NCBI RefSeq assembly: GCF_001766835.1
Contig: NZ_LKEU01000015.1
Span: 1-64,000 of the forward strand
Reading direction: 5' to 3'
Source of the DNA: Acetobacterium wieringae
Lineage (GTDB): Bacteria > Bacillota > Clostridia > Eubacteriales > Eubacteriaceae
DNA length: 64,000 nt
Positions 8,094 to 17,947 of this stretch are shown here, piece after piece. Within the stretch, counting starts at the first letter, position 1, and every line of letters starts with the position of its first letter. The position numbers and the translations under genes were made by a program. The notes beneath the pieces are model-generated. The model had not been told where the DNA came from. It was given only the letters and a program-made list of their open reading frames with translations, and did not search any database.

Positions 8094-8627
8094 TTAGCAT
8101 TCCTCATCCAAAAAAATCCGGCTTCCCACTGCTGAACGCTGGCCCTGATATTTCCCCTGATAAGGATTCAATGCCATATCATCCATTTGAGCAAAAACCA
8201 GCTGACAAATCCGTCGGCCTTTTTCCAGTTTAATTGGTAAGCGATTGGCGTTATAAAGCTCCAGGGTAATCTCGCCTTCAAAACCCGGGTCTACCCAGCC
8301 TGCATTCTGAATAAATAAACCCATTCGACCGATCGAACTACGCCCTTCAACAAAGGCAGTCAGATTGCAGGGCAGCTTGATGTATTCCATGGTGGTTGCC
8401 AAAAGAAAGGAATTGGACGGGATAATGATTTCATCCGCTTCCATGGAAATATACTTAATTTCATCCGTCAAGGACATGGCCTCAAAATTATTTTCATCCA
8501 GCTTTAAAAAACTGGTTCCCAAACGAATGTCCACCGAGGCTGGCTGTACCTGCCCCTGTTCCAATGGATCAATGACCAGCTCCCCACTTTCCAGATATTT
8601 ATAAATGGTTTTATCCGATAAAATCAT
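8094..8627 (-). CDS. dcd: dCTP deaminase
   Basis: The enzyme deaminates dCTP to dUTP for thymidylate synthesis; some members also split dUTP to dUMP. At 177 residues it has the family length. Key motifs are EGRSSIGRMGLFIQNAGWVD, which carries the substrate-binding R-S-S-x-x-R run, and GFEGEITLELYN with the catalytic glutamate. The C-terminus KYQGQRSAVGSR closes the active site. A start six codons upstream is open, but GGAGG is then internal and sits correctly before the ATG at 8627, so the protein begins MILSDKTI. It is followed by the desulfurase and thiI. Confidence 0.92.
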   Translation of the reverse strand: MILSDKTIYKYLESGELVIDPLEQGQVQPASVDIRLGTSFLKLDENNFEAMSLTDEIKYISMEADEIIIPSNSFLLATTMEYIKLPCNLTAFVEGRSSIGRMGLFIQNAGWVDPGFEGEITLELYNANRLPIKLEKGRRICQLVFAQMDDMALNPYQGKYQGQRSAVGSRIFLDEEC

Positions 8628-8765
8628 ATTTCCTCCAAAATTCAATAGGTCTGCAAAATTTTCCCATTAATTGTATTATTAATCGATGTTTCTGTCAATT
8701 TTTTGCATAACGAGTCCTCTGCGTCTCGGCCATTAACGCTCCGACTATCCCATTTTGCCGCATGC

Positions 8766-11135
8766 CTAGAGATTGACAATGGTTACCCCAGAGCCTCCTT
8801 CGTTCATGGCCCCTAGGCGAAAATCTTCAATCAGCGGGTTTGTTTTCAGGTATTCATGAATAATCTCCCGAAGCCTGCCGGTACCCTTGCCGTGCACAAT
8901 TACCAGCTGCTTGTTTCCTGAAAGCATGGCATCCCCAATCATCTTATCCACCAGAAACAGAGATTCTTCACCATTTTTGCCGCGGAGATCAAGTTTGGTC
9001 TCCATCACATGACGCTCGACCTTTTTAAAGGTCACCTTTTTTTCTTCCGGCTTGGCCAGGGCCGTTGACATGCTCAAATCCCCTACATCAACCTTTAGCT
9101 TGATCATCTCTGACTGAACCATGGCTTTGTTCTCGTTGGGCAGCAGATTTAACACCTCTCCCTCCCGACGCAGGCTGTTGATATAAACCTTCATCCCAAC
9201 ACTCAGGTCATCCATTTCCAAAGCTGCCCCCTGATAATCTTTGGGTCGGCTGCCAAACTGATAGAGATTTTTCTCTTTTTCTTTGATCCGTTTGCGAATC
9301 GCTTCCAATTCTTTATTGTCCTTGATGGATGTGGTCGTCGTTTCCTGAATGGTTCGGATTTCCCGGTAAATCTCTTCAGTTTCGGCCCGGGTTTTCTTAA
9401 CAATTTCCATTGCTTCTTCTTGGGCTTTTTGCAGCAGCGCTTTTTGTTCATTCTCAAATTTCTGCTTTTCCCGATCCATTTGGCGTTTCAGCGCTTCGGT
9501 TTCCTGCTTCAGGCGAATAATGGCGTCATGCTCAGCTTCGGTACGACGCCGCTTTTCATCAATTTTAATCAGGGTTTCTTCAAAGCGGATGGCTTCATTC
9601 TTAATCAGGTCGCGGGCATTTTCAATAATGTCCTCACCCAGCCCCAGGCGAATGGCGATTTCAAAAGCGTTGGATTTTCCCGGCACGCCAATTAACAGGC
9701 GATAAGTGGGCCGCAGGGTTTTGACATCAAATTCAACGCTGGCATTAACCACCCCCGGAGTGACCAGGGCATATTCCTTCAGCTCGCTGTAATGGGTGGT
9801 GGAGACACTGGTAACCCGACGCAGATGAAGTGCATTTAGAATCGAAATGGCCAGGGCGGCCCCTTCGGTCGGATCGGTACCGGCCCCCAGTTCATCAAAT
9901 AGTACCAGTGAGTTATGATCAGCCTTATTCATAATTGTCACGATATTGGTCATATGCGATGAAAAGGTGCTCAGGCTTTGCTCAATGCTTTGTTCATCCC
10001 CGATATCGGCAAAGATATCACCAAAAATCCGGGTTTTACTGCCTTCCCGAACCGGGATAAACAATCCGGACTGCACCATCAAATTCAATAGTCCGATGGT
10101 TTTTAATGAGACTGTTTTTCCCCCGGTATTGGGCCCAGTGATCACCATGGTATCAATGCCTGCGGAAAAATATATATCCGAGGCGACAACCTGGTCTTCC
10201 GGAATCAAGGGATGCTTGGCCCTAAGCAGCTCAATGGAACCAGTTTCTGAGACACTGGTACGAACTCCATTGATGGTTAGACCATACTTGCCCTTGCCAA
10301 ACTGAAAATCCAGATCCACCAGCACCTCATAATTGCAGATAATTTCATCCCGCAAATCAGCTACCTTCTGGGTCAGATCTTTGAGAATCCGGGTGATTTC
10401 GTGTTCTTCTTCGGTAACCAGAATTTTAATATCATTGTTCAGTTCCACCACCGCCATCGGCTCAATAAACAGGGTTGCCCCACTGGCCGATTTGTCCAGT
10501 ACAATCCCCGGCACCTGGCTGCGGTATTCCTGTTTAACCGGAATAACATAGCGGTTGTTCCGGATCGTCACAATTTTTTCCTGAAGGATTTTTTCATAGG
10601 CAGTAGAACTAATCATTTGATTCAGTTTTTCGGTGATCCGCTTGTATTTAAACTGCATCTCCCGGCGAATCCGGGACAGCTCCCGTGAGGCGTTGTCGGC
10701 CATTTCTTCCGGTCCCAGGATTTTGCGGCTGATTTCTTTTTCCAACTCTTCACAGGGTTCCAGTGAGGTAAACAGATCCTTGAGCAAAACAAGGGTATCC
10801 ATCTGGGTGTCCCCCTGATAATAATTATCCATATCCCGGGCAATCCGCAGGAGCGTGGCGATCGACAACAGTTCTTTCATTGACAGCATCGAACCAATGG
10901 CCGCCCGCTTGACATAATCACTGGTGTTCGGTACATCTGCCAGCGGTGGTCGACCATTGCGGAGGATCATCCCCAAACTTTCATTGGTTAAATCAAGCGC
11001 TCGATTAACTGCCGTCAGGCTTTCTTGGGGCAATAGATTTTTTGCCTGATCCTTCCCACCCTGGGTGACGCAATGTTCACCCAGGCTTTTTAATATTTTA
11101 TGATATTCCAAGACCTTTAAGCTTCTTTGATCCAT
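8766..11135 (-). CDS. mutS2: MutS2 family ATPase/endonuclease
   Basis: MutS2 binds branched DNA and, in Bacillus, collided ribosomes; it is not a mismatch-repair MutS. The protein has 789 residues. The N-terminal core and coiled-coil lever precede Walker A (GPNTGGKTVSLKTIG, about 335) and Walker B (LVLFDELGAGTDPTEG, about 410). A long charged coiled coil spans about 510-620. The C-terminal Smr nuclease domain has LDLRGKNGEES and VHGKGTGRLREIIHEYL. No N-terminal mismatch-recognition domain is present. The gene follows the U32 peptidase by 16 bases on the same strand, a common clostridial pairing, and is likely co-transcribed with it. Confidence 0.95.
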   Translation of the reverse strand: MDQRSLKVLEYHKILKSLGEHCVTQGGKDQAKNLLPQESLTAVNRALDLTNESLGMILRNGRPPLADVPNTSDYVKRAAIGSMLSMKELLSIATLLRIARDMDNYYQGDTQMDTLVLLKDLFTSLEPCEELEKEISRKILGPEEMADNASRELSRIRREMQFKYKRITEKLNQMISSTAYEKILQEKIVTIRNNRYVIPVKQEYRSQVPGIVLDKSASGATLFIEPMAVVELNNDIKILVTEEEHEITRILKDLTQKVADLRDEIICNYEVLVDLDFQFGKGKYGLTINGVRTSVSETGSIELLRAKHPLIPEDQVVASDIYFSAGIDTMVITGPNTGGKTVSLKTIGLLNLMVQSGLFIPVREGSKTRIFGDIFADIGDEQSIEQSLSTFSSHMTNIVTIMNKADHNSLVLFDELGAGTDPTEGAALAISILNALHLRRVTSVSTTHYSELKEYALVTPGVVNASVEFDVKTLRPTYRLLIGVPGKSNAFEIAIRLGLGEDIIENARDLIKNEAIRFEETLIKIDEKRRRTEAEHDAIIRLKQETEALKRQMDREKQKFENEQKALLQKAQEEAMEIVKKTRAETEEIYREIRTIQETTTTSIKDNKELEAIRKRIKEKEKNLYQFGSRPKDYQGAALEMDDLSVGMKVYINSLRREGEVLNLLPNENKAMVQSEMIKLKVDVGDLSMSTALAKPEEKKVTFKKVERHVMETKLDLRGKNGEESLFLVDKMIGDAMLSGNKQLVIVHGKGTGRLREIIHEYLKTNPLIEDFRLGAMNEGGSGVTIVNL

Positions 11136-11151
11136 GTATTATTTCACTCCT

Positions 11152-13641
11152 CTATTTTACGCCTCGTCTAAAACTCCCCCGGGTGGTTCCTTCAGTTCCC
11201 AACCCTTCGGGAAGACCCCAATGCTTGTCATAAATTCCCTGTCGGTAATAACTGATGATGGTTCTTAACTTTTTTATACTTTCGTTATGGTAGTAGATTC
11301 GCCAGGTGTCAACGGACTTCAATTCAAGGATTTCTTCTCTCAAAAATAGCGTGTCGCCATTATAGACATGAATCAAGCCCTGATCATCCCGCTCCACCGG
11401 GAAACTGAAACCCCGCTCATCGAGCAGTTTACCGGACATCTCCCGATGACACAAACCAGTTGTTCCTTTTTTCTTTTCCAGACAATTTTTGCAGCCAAAC
11501 AGGCATTTTTTACTGACCATCAGCTCCTGAACACCATAAACAGGTAACACCATATCAATCTCAGAATGCTCGGTAATTTCTTGTAACTCGGTTTCAATAA
11601 GTTCCGGCGATAACACGGCACCACCAACACCCCACTCTTTTAATGCCCGAGTTGCCAGGGTATTAAACACGTTAAACGACAAATCGGCCTCCACATAAGA
11701 TGATGTTTTATTCAGCAGTTGCAACGCTTCATAATTACCAATTAAAAAGCCATCCTGATTCAACTCTTTTTTTAGTAATTGCCGCACTTTTTTAGTCATC
11801 TGGTCATCCATAATTTTAGGCGTCTTCAATAAAACTGTGATTCCCCGATCCTTCAAGAGGGCGGTCTTTTCTGCTACGCCCTCCCCCAATAAAGGCAACA
11901 CAACCTGATCCAGTCCATCCAATTGCATTAAAAAGTCGATCATTGGCATTTTTTCAAATGATAGTGAAACCTGTTTCTTTTCACCATCTGATTGCCGTTT
12001 TTTTAATCGCTCCGGTTTGGCCAAAAGTTCTTTTTCCAACGGCACAATTGTAATGGTTGAATGTAACAAATCGGGACTGACCTCTTTTTTTTCAGTGTCA
12101 GCCAGCTTCTGTGTCAGTTTAATCAGCACTTCTTTACGCAAGGTGTTTAACTGACTACGGGATAGAAAAACCTGATCATCCAATTCCATGGAAATGATAC
12201 CCAGTTCGAAGCCAGTGCCACCGATCCGGGAAATTTGCTCCCGCACCATCGCCTCATCAATGGGATTTTTTAGTGGTGCTTCGGGATAAAAATCAGCACG
12301 ATAGGTGACTGCGCACCCCTGTGCAGAAGCGACTATTTCTGCCGGTTTGCCGAGCTTCAGGTACAGTTTGAAATTGACTGCCGAAGCTGGTTGATCAAGC
12401 GATTCGGAGCCCCGTTTTGTAAGACTGTCCATTAAGTTTTTATCGAAATTTTTATATAGCGGTGTTCCCGGTGAAACCCCATGGCGACAGGGAATGACCA
12501 CGGTTTCGCCACCAAGGCCTCGTTCACACCGGCGACCTGACGGCGTGAAAATCGCATCGACTCTGGTTCCTGTTTTGCCGTCCTCGCCAAAGGATAACCC
12601 ATCCCCAACATTGAGTTGCACATCCTCATAAAGACGAATCCCCAGCGGTTGATAGGTGCTTTTATGATTTGTATTTTTGGCAGTTTTAGCAAGACTGACA
12701 ACCTGACCAATTAAAACACCCCGGTTCTTACCCACCTGAGCATTGAGAATATCTGCTTCATTAAAAAGATGGCCCCGGGTGAAATCCCGGTTAAACACCT
12801 GCATGACGGCCCGATTATCGATGGTTTGATCAACCTCATCTCCGGCAGCAGCATCGATGCCTTCCCGATAAGCCCGGGTGATTCCATAAACATATTCCGG
12901 TGTTTTCATCCGTCCTTCTATTTTTAAAGAATCCACGCCAGAAGCGCTAACGACCGGAAGCGCATCCAAAATATTTAAGTCCTTGGGACTGATAAGATAG
13001 CCTTCCTTTACCAGACGGGCGTTCTCATCGAAGAGTTGGTAATGCTTCCGGCAGGGTTGGGCACAGAGCCCCCGGTTCCCACTACGGCCGCCAATCATAC
13101 TGCTCATCAGGCACTGACCGGAATAGGCGTAGCACAAGGCTCCATGGGCGAATATTTTTAATTCAATCCGGGTTTTCTTTTTAATATCAGCCACCTGGGT
13201 TAGTGACATTTCCCGAGGCAACACCACCCGGGAAAAACCAAGTTTCTGAAAAAACAGCACCCCTTCCAACCCATAAACGGAAGCCTGGGTGCTGGTTTGC
13301 AGTTTGAATTCCGGAAAATAATGTCGGAGCAGATAAATCAACCCGATATCCTGAACAATCAAGCCATCCAGGTTAAGGGTTTTTAAAAAATTAAGCGTAT
13401 TGACCACTTCTGCCATTTCACTGTTTTTGATCAAAATATTCAAGGTGACATAAACTTTCACCCCATGCTGATGACATCGGGTGACCGCTTCCTTAATCTC
13501 ATCGTCCGTCATGTTTTCGGCATTACGACGGGCATTAAAGGATTTGCCACCAAAATAGACTGCATCTGCACCACCGTTGATGGCCGCTATCACAGCTGCC
13601 GTGGTTCCGGCCGGAGCCAGCAGTTCTGGTTTTTTATTCAT
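11152..13641 (-). CDS. Peptidase U32 family protein with C-terminal extension (RlhA-like)
   Basis: The 829-residue protein begins with the U32 barrel: ELLAPAGTTAAVIAAINGGA, then the signature near residue 165 (ALCYAYSGQCLMSS) and SGNRGLCAQPCRKHY, whose cysteines probably bind an iron-sulfur cluster. The second half (about 380-830) matches the DUF3656-type extension, with a late cysteine group (KKCLFGCKNCLEKKKG). Some U32 proteins of this long form (RlhA, TrhP relatives) hydroxylate rRNA or tRNA rather than cut proteins, so an RNA-modifying role is more likely than proteolysis. GAGGTAAAA precedes the ATG. It heads the operon with mutS2. Confidence 0.85.
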   Translation of the reverse strand: MNKKPELLAPAGTTAAVIAAINGGADAVYFGGKSFNARRNAENMTDDEIKEAVTRCHQHGVKVYVTLNILIKNSEMAEVVNTLNFLKTLNLDGLIVQDIGLIYLLRHYFPEFKLQTSTQASVYGLEGVLFFQKLGFSRVVLPREMSLTQVADIKKKTRIELKIFAHGALCYAYSGQCLMSSMIGGRSGNRGLCAQPCRKHYQLFDENARLVKEGYLISPKDLNILDALPVVSASGVDSLKIEGRMKTPEYVYGITRAYREGIDAAAGDEVDQTIDNRAVMQVFNRDFTRGHLFNEADILNAQVGKNRGVLIGQVVSLAKTAKNTNHKSTYQPLGIRLYEDVQLNVGDGLSFGEDGKTGTRVDAIFTPSGRRCERGLGGETVVIPCRHGVSPGTPLYKNFDKNLMDSLTKRGSESLDQPASAVNFKLYLKLGKPAEIVASAQGCAVTYRADFYPEAPLKNPIDEAMVREQISRIGGTGFELGIISMELDDQVFLSRSQLNTLRKEVLIKLTQKLADTEKKEVSPDLLHSTITIVPLEKELLAKPERLKKRQSDGEKKQVSLSFEKMPMIDFLMQLDGLDQVVLPLLGEGVAEKTALLKDRGITVLLKTPKIMDDQMTKKVRQLLKKELNQDGFLIGNYEALQLLNKTSSYVEADLSFNVFNTLATRALKEWGVGGAVLSPELIETELQEITEHSEIDMVLPVYGVQELMVSKKCLFGCKNCLEKKKGTTGLCHREMSGKLLDERGFSFPVERDDQGLIHVYNGDTLFLREEILELKSVDTWRIYYHNESIKKLRTIISYYRQGIYDKHWGLPEGLGTEGTTRGSFRRGVK

Positions 13642-13696
13642 TTTTACCTCATGTTCCTATTAATCGCTGTTTCACGTAACATCTATGCAATTGATT

Positions 13697-13702
13697 ATTA
13701 TA
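13697..13702 (-). promoter_or_regulatory. Probable -10 box for the U32 peptidase-mutS2 operon
   Basis: TATAAT lies on the minus strand 56 bases before the U32 start. The -35 at 17 bases spacing is poor, so only the -10 is called. Confidence 0.4.
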
Positions 13703-13770
13703 ACATATCGAGATAAAATAAAGAAGATTTGATATTCTTTTAATTATTTACAGGAAAGAGACTAATCTTC

Positions 13771-13799
13771 TTGATAAATCAGGGTAAAAAAAGTATGAT
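13771..13799 (+). promoter_or_regulatory. Sigma-A-type promoter for the glycosyltransferase gene
   Basis: TTGATA (13771-13776), a 17-base spacer and TATGAT (13794-13799) lie about 77 bases before the start codon. Confidence 0.6.
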
Positions 13800-13875
13800 A
13801 AGAAAAATGTTGTATTCTGGTATGATTTAGACGTGAATTGATTTGCAAACTGAAAAGCAGAGAAAGGAACCATTC

Positions 13876-15150
13876 ATGAAAATTGCGATCTTAACCTTGG
13901 GAACCCGCGGTGATGTCCAACCTTTTGTCGCCCTGGGACAAAAAGCCCTAGAAAAAGGGCATCAGGCCGTCATCTGTACCGGAAAAACATTCAAGCCATT
14001 TATTGAAGCAGCCGGAATCGAATTTAAAGAAGCAGCTAGTGATCTGATGGCGATGCTGGAGACCACTGAAGGACAGATGGTTTTTAAACATGCCCTGCGC
14101 CATCCATTCCGAACTAAAAAATATCTCGATGAAGTGGTCAACCCGAATTTTCGAAAGTCTTTGGATCAATTTTATGAAGCCGCCCAGGGGACAGATGTGA
14201 TCCTCTATCACCCCAAAGCCTTCGGTGCTCCGGATATTGCTGAAGCGCTCGACATTCCCTGTATCAGCATTCCCCCGGTACCGATCACCTTGCCAATTGA
14301 TGAATTCCCCAACCTGGCCATCTCTCCGACCAAAAATCTGGGAAAACATTTCAATCGCTGGACTTATTCAGTAATGGCTCAGGCCGAACGCTCAAGTATC
14401 AATGAAGTCAATGATTTCAGAGAAAAAACCCTGCATCTGCCCAAACGCAAAAGCGGACTCTATACCTTTTCTCTGAACGATCAAGCAATCCCGATCATTT
14501 ATCCCATCAGTAAGGCCTTATTTCCGGAAGTAACCAGCTGGGAGGGCCGGGTTCTGACGCCGGGTTTTTTTTATCTTGATTCCGCAGCCGAGCAACTTGA
14601 CTCCAGCCTCACATCGTTTTTAAGTGCCGGATCAGCTCCTATAATCGTCTCATTTAGCAGTATGCCTCTTAAAGCGCCTGAACAATTCAAAAACTGTCTT
14701 CAGGAAGCGCTTCTTGCCACCCATCAGCGGGGTATCCTATTAACTGGCAACAGTGGCATTCGCTTTGAAGATGACGCCGATCTGCTGACCATCGATGCAG
14801 CCCCCCATTCGCTGTTGTTTCCCCATGGAAAAGGAATCGTCCATCATGGTGGTGTGGGAACCATGGCCGCCGCCATCAAAAGCGGCAAACCGCAGCTGAT
14901 TATACCCTTTTCGGTGGATCAACCCTTCTGGGCCAACCGCCTCTATCAACAGGGGTATGCCCTCAAACCGCTCAAGGAAACCCAGATCACGACACGATCG
15001 CTGATTCAACGCTTCATTGCCTTTGAAGAAGAGGCGGTTCAATCAAAATCCCGGGCTCTGAAGTCCCTCATAGATCAGGAAAACGGAACTGAAACGGCCC
15101 TTGCATTTATTGAGAAGCATTGTCGAAGCAACGTAAAGAGGAATCGATAA
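13876..15150 (+). CDS. Glycosyltransferase, GT1/GT28-like (UDP-sugar dependent, macrolide/sterol type)
   Basis: The 424-residue protein has the GT-B fold. The N-terminal acceptor domain starts MKIAILTLGTRGDVQPFVALG, the signature of sterol and glycolipid glucosyltransferases. The C-terminal donor site has HHGGVGTMAAAIKSGKPQ followed by PFSVDQPFWANRL, the nucleotide-sugar motif. The acceptor is unknown; lipids, polyketides or small hydrophobic compounds are typical. A TTG 11 codons upstream is open, but AAAGGA fits the ATG at 13876. The gene stands alone with its own promoter, divergent from the U32-mutS2 operon. Confidence 0.85.
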   Translation: MKIAILTLGTRGDVQPFVALGQKALEKGHQAVICTGKTFKPFIEAAGIEFKEAASDLMAMLETTEGQMVFKHALRHPFRTKKYLDEVVNPNFRKSLDQFYEAAQGTDVILYHPKAFGAPDIAEALDIPCISIPPVPITLPIDEFPNLAISPTKNLGKHFNRWTYSVMAQAERSSINEVNDFREKTLHLPKRKSGLYTFSLNDQAIPIIYPISKALFPEVTSWEGRVLTPGFFYLDSAAEQLDSSLTSFLSAGSAPIIVSFSSMPLKAPEQFKNCLQEALLATHQRGILLTGNSGIRFEDDADLLTIDAAPHSLLFPHGKGIVHHGGVGTMAAAIKSGKPQLIIPFSVDQPFWANRLYQQGYALKPLKETQITTRSLIQRFIAFEEEAVQSKSRALKSLIDQENGTETALAFIEKHCRSNVKRNR

Positions 15151-15174
15151 AACCACTCTGATTTGCTCCACAAC

Positions 15175-15210
15175 TAAAAAAAGCAGCTCCGGTTGTTCAC
15201 CCGAGCTGCT
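15175..15210 (-). terminator. Rho-independent terminator for the HdeD-family gene
   Basis: Inverted repeat AGCAGCTCCGGT / ACCCGAGCTGCT with a 5-base loop. On the minus strand it is followed by seven T residues, 27 bases past the stop at 15237. Confidence 0.8.
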
Positions 15211-15236
15211 CAATAATTCGCTATTATTTCGCCATT

Positions 15237-15851
15237 TCATTCAACATGATAATCCTCAAACCCTCTTTTGACCTTTTTTATTTGGGAAAAGGTTCGTTTC
15301 ATGCCAATTGACTGTATCACTAAAAATAAACCAAGGATGCCAAACGCAATCCCAACGATTATCACAATCAGATTGGCCGGACCCATCGGATTAATAAAGG
15401 CGTAAATCCCAAAGGCAATAAATCCTACCCCAAGCACGATTTTTGCAATTCTGCCGGCAGTCCCAGAATTTGCAGAAATAATCAATAGAAAAATCCCGGT
15501 AATAATTGCCCAGATGCCGATTATGATAATAAAAAATGAGACAATCACATTGGGTACCAGTAAAAAAATAGCGCAGATAATCAAACTAAAGATACCTCTG
15601 CCCAGGCTAAAGCCGGCCTCAGCGCCGTATTTGCTACGCAACACTAGGGCTGAGACAATATAGATAATTCCCATAATCCCACGATAGACACCAAAAACAA
15701 AGACCAACAGGGTAATGGCCTGATTGCTAAAAAAGATGGCAAAGATGCTCAATGCAATAAAACAAAGCCCATCCAGCAGCATCAGCCACCATCTGCCATA
15801 TGACCGTTCCAACATATCAATACCCAGGGATCTCGCTTCACTTTGATTCAT
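15237..15851 (-). CDS. HdeD/DUF308 family membrane protein
   Basis: This 204-residue protein has about six hydrophobic segments, for example LMLLDGLCFIALSIFAIFF near residue 20 and ANLIVIIVGIAFGILGLFLV near 160. They fall in three tandem two-helix repeats, the layout of DUF308 proteins related to HdeD. HdeD contributes to acid resistance in enterobacteria; in Firmicutes the role is unproven. The cytoplasmic tail is short and basic (FSQIKKVKRG). A GGAGGTTG site precedes the ATG. The upstream gene is the C-GCAxxG-C-C protein, 41 bases away, and a clear terminator follows. Confidence 0.8.
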   Translation of the reverse strand: MNQSEARSLGIDMLERSYGRWWLMLLDGLCFIALSIFAIFFSNQAITLLVFVFGVYRGIMGIIYIVSALVLRSKYGAEAGFSLGRGIFSLIICAIFLLVPNVIVSFFIIIIGIWAIITGIFLLIISANSGTAGRIAKIVLGVGFIAFGIYAFINPMGPANLIVIIVGIAFGILGLFLVIQSIGMKRTFSQIKKVKRGFEDYHVE

Positions 15852-15892
15852 CTGACAACCTCCATCTTTCTCTTTTACGGCTATTTTTGTCT

Positions 15893-16327
15893 TTATTCTT
15901 TTTCCAATGCTGCAACGACCCGATCAAAAACCTGTCCTGCCCGAAGCTTGACCGGGTTGCAGGCTTCCACCTCATCCCGATAGTGTTTTTTGATATAATC
16001 ACAATCCAAACTGCCAAACTCTTTCTCAAACTCTTCGACTAAAAGTTTTGCTGCACGCGTCATTTTAGCCTGGTCTGATGGTCTTTCTTCAGTATATAAA
16101 GCGCCCAGGGCTGCCAGTGAACCAGAAAAAGCGCCACAGGTTCTTTCAGAATAAAATCCGGCCCCAAAACCCTGAAGCATCCGAAAACTCTCTTCCGGAA
16201 TTTTTAACTCATACGTGTCATTGGCCGCCCGTAGCAAAACCTCGGCACAATTCATATGATACTGGGATTGTTCTGCAACCGGTTTGTCTTTTCCAAAGGC
16301 ATTATAACTCTCAATCGATTTTTTCAT
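15893..16327 (-). CDS. C-GCAxxG-C-C family redox protein
   Basis: The 144-residue protein carries cysteines in the spacing that names the family: NCAEVLL, then TCGAFSGSLAALG (C-G-A-x-x-G), LDCDY and EACNPV. The family is thought to be a small redox or metal-binding protein and is common in anaerobes; no reaction is established. There is no signal peptide, so it is cytoplasmic. GGAGG precedes the start. It probably shares a transcript with the DUF308 gene downstream. A 10-bp inverted repeat lies in the upstream region (16355-16403). Confidence 0.75.
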   Translation of the reverse strand: MKKSIESYNAFGKDKPVAEQSQYHMNCAEVLLRAANDTYELKIPEESFRMLQGFGAGFYSERTCGAFSGSLAALGALYTEERPSDQAKMTRAAKLLVEEFEKEFGSLDCDYIKKHYRDEVEACNPVKLRAGQVFDRVVAALEKE

Positions 16328-16354
16328 TTTTTCCTCCGCTTTGCTTTTTGGGTG

Positions 16355-16403
16355 ATTCGGGGTACATTCTAATCTTAATGTGCCTTTTTGATATACCCCG
16401 AAT
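16355..16403. promoter_or_regulatory. Long-spaced 10-bp inverted repeat upstream of the C-GCAxxG-C-C gene
   Basis: ATTCGGGGTA (16355-16364) and TACCCCGAAT (16394-16403) are perfect complements 29 bases apart. The repeat lies between the gene starting at 16327 and the end of metK. It could be an operator pair or an RNA hairpin; I do not recognise it. Confidence 0.35.
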
Positions 16404-16455
16404 TAATGACATAACACACGAATCAATAAAATTCTATTTTTGATCGGCGGTTTTC

Positions 16456-17634
16456 TTATCGATCGTTTTTCAGTTTTTCCACCATATCCAGTCGTTCCCA
16501 GGGCAGATCCAGATCTGGGCGACCAAAATGACCATAGGCGGCGGTTTGTTTATAGATTGGCGCTCGCAAACCTAGGTTTTTAATAATCGCTGCCGGTCTT
16601 AAATCAAAATGTTTTTGAATCAAGGCAATAATTCGGTCGTCTTCAATTTTTCCGGTACCAAAGGTATCAACATATATTGACACCGGTTTTGCCACCCCAA
16701 TGGCATAAGCCAATTCCACTTCACATTTGTCGGCCAGACCAGCAGCGACAATATTTTTAGCCACGTGTCGGGCGGCATAGGCTCCAGAGCGATCCACCTT
16801 TGTGGGATCTTTCCCGGAAAACGCCCCGCCACCATGGCGACCATAACCACCATAGGTATCGACAATGATCTTTCGACCGGTTAATCCACAGTCTCCCTGA
16901 GGTCCGCCGATAACAAAACGGCCGGTGGGGTTAATGAAATATTTGGTTTCGGCATCCAATAATTGAGGATCAATGACCGCTTTAATCACTTTTTCGATCA
17001 TATCTTTTTCAATGGTTTCTGATGAAACATCAGCGCTGTGCTGGGTCGAAATAACCACTGTATCAATTCGGGTCGGGACGCCGTCATTGTATTCCACCGT
17101 TACCTGGGTTTTCCCATCTGGCCGCAGGTAATCAACAACATTCTCTTTTCGAATATCGGTGAGTCGTTTGGCCAGCTGATGCGCCAAAGAGATTGGCAAC
17201 GGCATCAGTTCCGGGGTTTCATTGCAGGCAAAGCCAAACATCATCCCCTGATCTCCAGCACCAGTAGCCAAATCAACCTCACTGGCTTCACCTTTTCGGG
17301 ATTCCAATCCCTCGTCCACACCCATGGCAATATCCGCCGATTGTTCATCGATGGCTGTGATAACTGAACAGGTGTCGCAGTCAAAACCATATTTTGCACG
17401 GTCGTAACCAATTTCGCGGACGGTATTTCTGACCAGTTTAGGAATATCCACATAGCAAGAAGTGGTGATCTCACCGGCAACCAGTACCAAGCCAGTTGTC
17501 ACCAACGTTTCACACGCCACCCGAGCCATCGGATCCTGCTCGAAAATCGCATCCAGAACGGCATCAGAAATCTGATCACAAATCTTATCGGGATGTCCCT
17601 CTGTTACCGATTCTGAGGTAAATAATTTTTTCAT
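16456..17634 (-). CDS. metK: S-adenosylmethionine synthetase
   Basis: MetK joins ATP and methionine to make SAM. At 392 residues it has the standard length and three-domain layout. Diagnostic motifs are [20 protein letters not shown] at the N-terminus (methionine and ATP binding), [13 protein letters not shown] near 115 and [16 protein letters not shown] near 265 (the P-loop-like phosphate loop). An AGGAGAA ribosome site precedes the ATG. A SAM-I riboswitch lies directly upstream, so expression should fall when SAM is plentiful. The high SAM demand of methyl-group metabolism in acetogens fits. Confidence 0.97.
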   Translation of the reverse strand: MKKLFTSESVTEGHPDKICDQISDAVLDAIFEQDPMARVACETLVTTGLVLVAGEITTSCYVDIPKLVRNTVREIGYDRAKYGFDCDTCSVITAIDEQSADIAMGVDEGLESRKGEASEVDLATGAGDQGMMFGFACNETPELMPLPISLAHQLAKRLTDIRKENVVDYLRPDGKTQVTVEYNDGVPTRIDTVVISTQHSADVSSETIEKDMIEKVIKAVIDPQLLDAETKYFINPTGRFVIGGPQGDCGLTGRKIIVDTYGGYGRHGGGAFSGKDPTKVDRSGAYAARHVAKNIVAAGLADKCEVELAYAIGVAKPVSIYVDTFGTGKIEDDRIIALIQKHFDLRPAAIIKNLGLRAPIYKQTAAYGHFGRPDLDLPWERLDMVEKLKNDR

Positions 17635-17689
17635 TTTGTTCTCCTTTTTTATTCTGTAATGTCTATTTACCTGATACTTAAATCACGAA

Positions 17690-17828
17690 AAAAGCCTCGT
17701 CTGATGACGAGGCTAATGTTCACATTAAATCCCATCATTGCGAAAATATCGCAGGTATTGGCACCATGCACATGCTGGTTGCCGGGTTTCATCGGGCCTG
17801 TCCCTCCACCTCTCTGGATAGGTAAATA
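17690..17828 (-). promoter_or_regulatory. SAM-I (S-box) riboswitch with terminator, controlling metK
   Basis: The minus strand reads CTATCCAGAGAGGTGGAGGG, then GGCCCGATGAAACCCGGCAA, the conserved S-box core. A variable P3/P4 region and a G-rich closing strand follow. The expression platform is a terminator: GCCTCGTC and GACGAGGC (17694-17712) around ATCA, followed by six T residues. SAM binding should favour the terminator and stop transcription before metK, 55 bases downstream. The core is a textbook match. Confidence 0.95.
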
Positions 17829-17947
17829 TTCAATTACTTTTTTTTAAATCATACACATCATTATTTTCTTTGTCAAGCATTTTATTACTGACTAAAGTTT
17901 TGGCAAGGATAACCTCAGCTTAATTTGATGAGCAAATCAAGCTATCG

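Noticed and set aside
17917-17943. Inverted repeat after the aminopeptidase P stop as a terminator
   Set aside because: AGCTTAATTTG pairs with CAAATCAAGCT imperfectly and no T tract follows on the minus strand.
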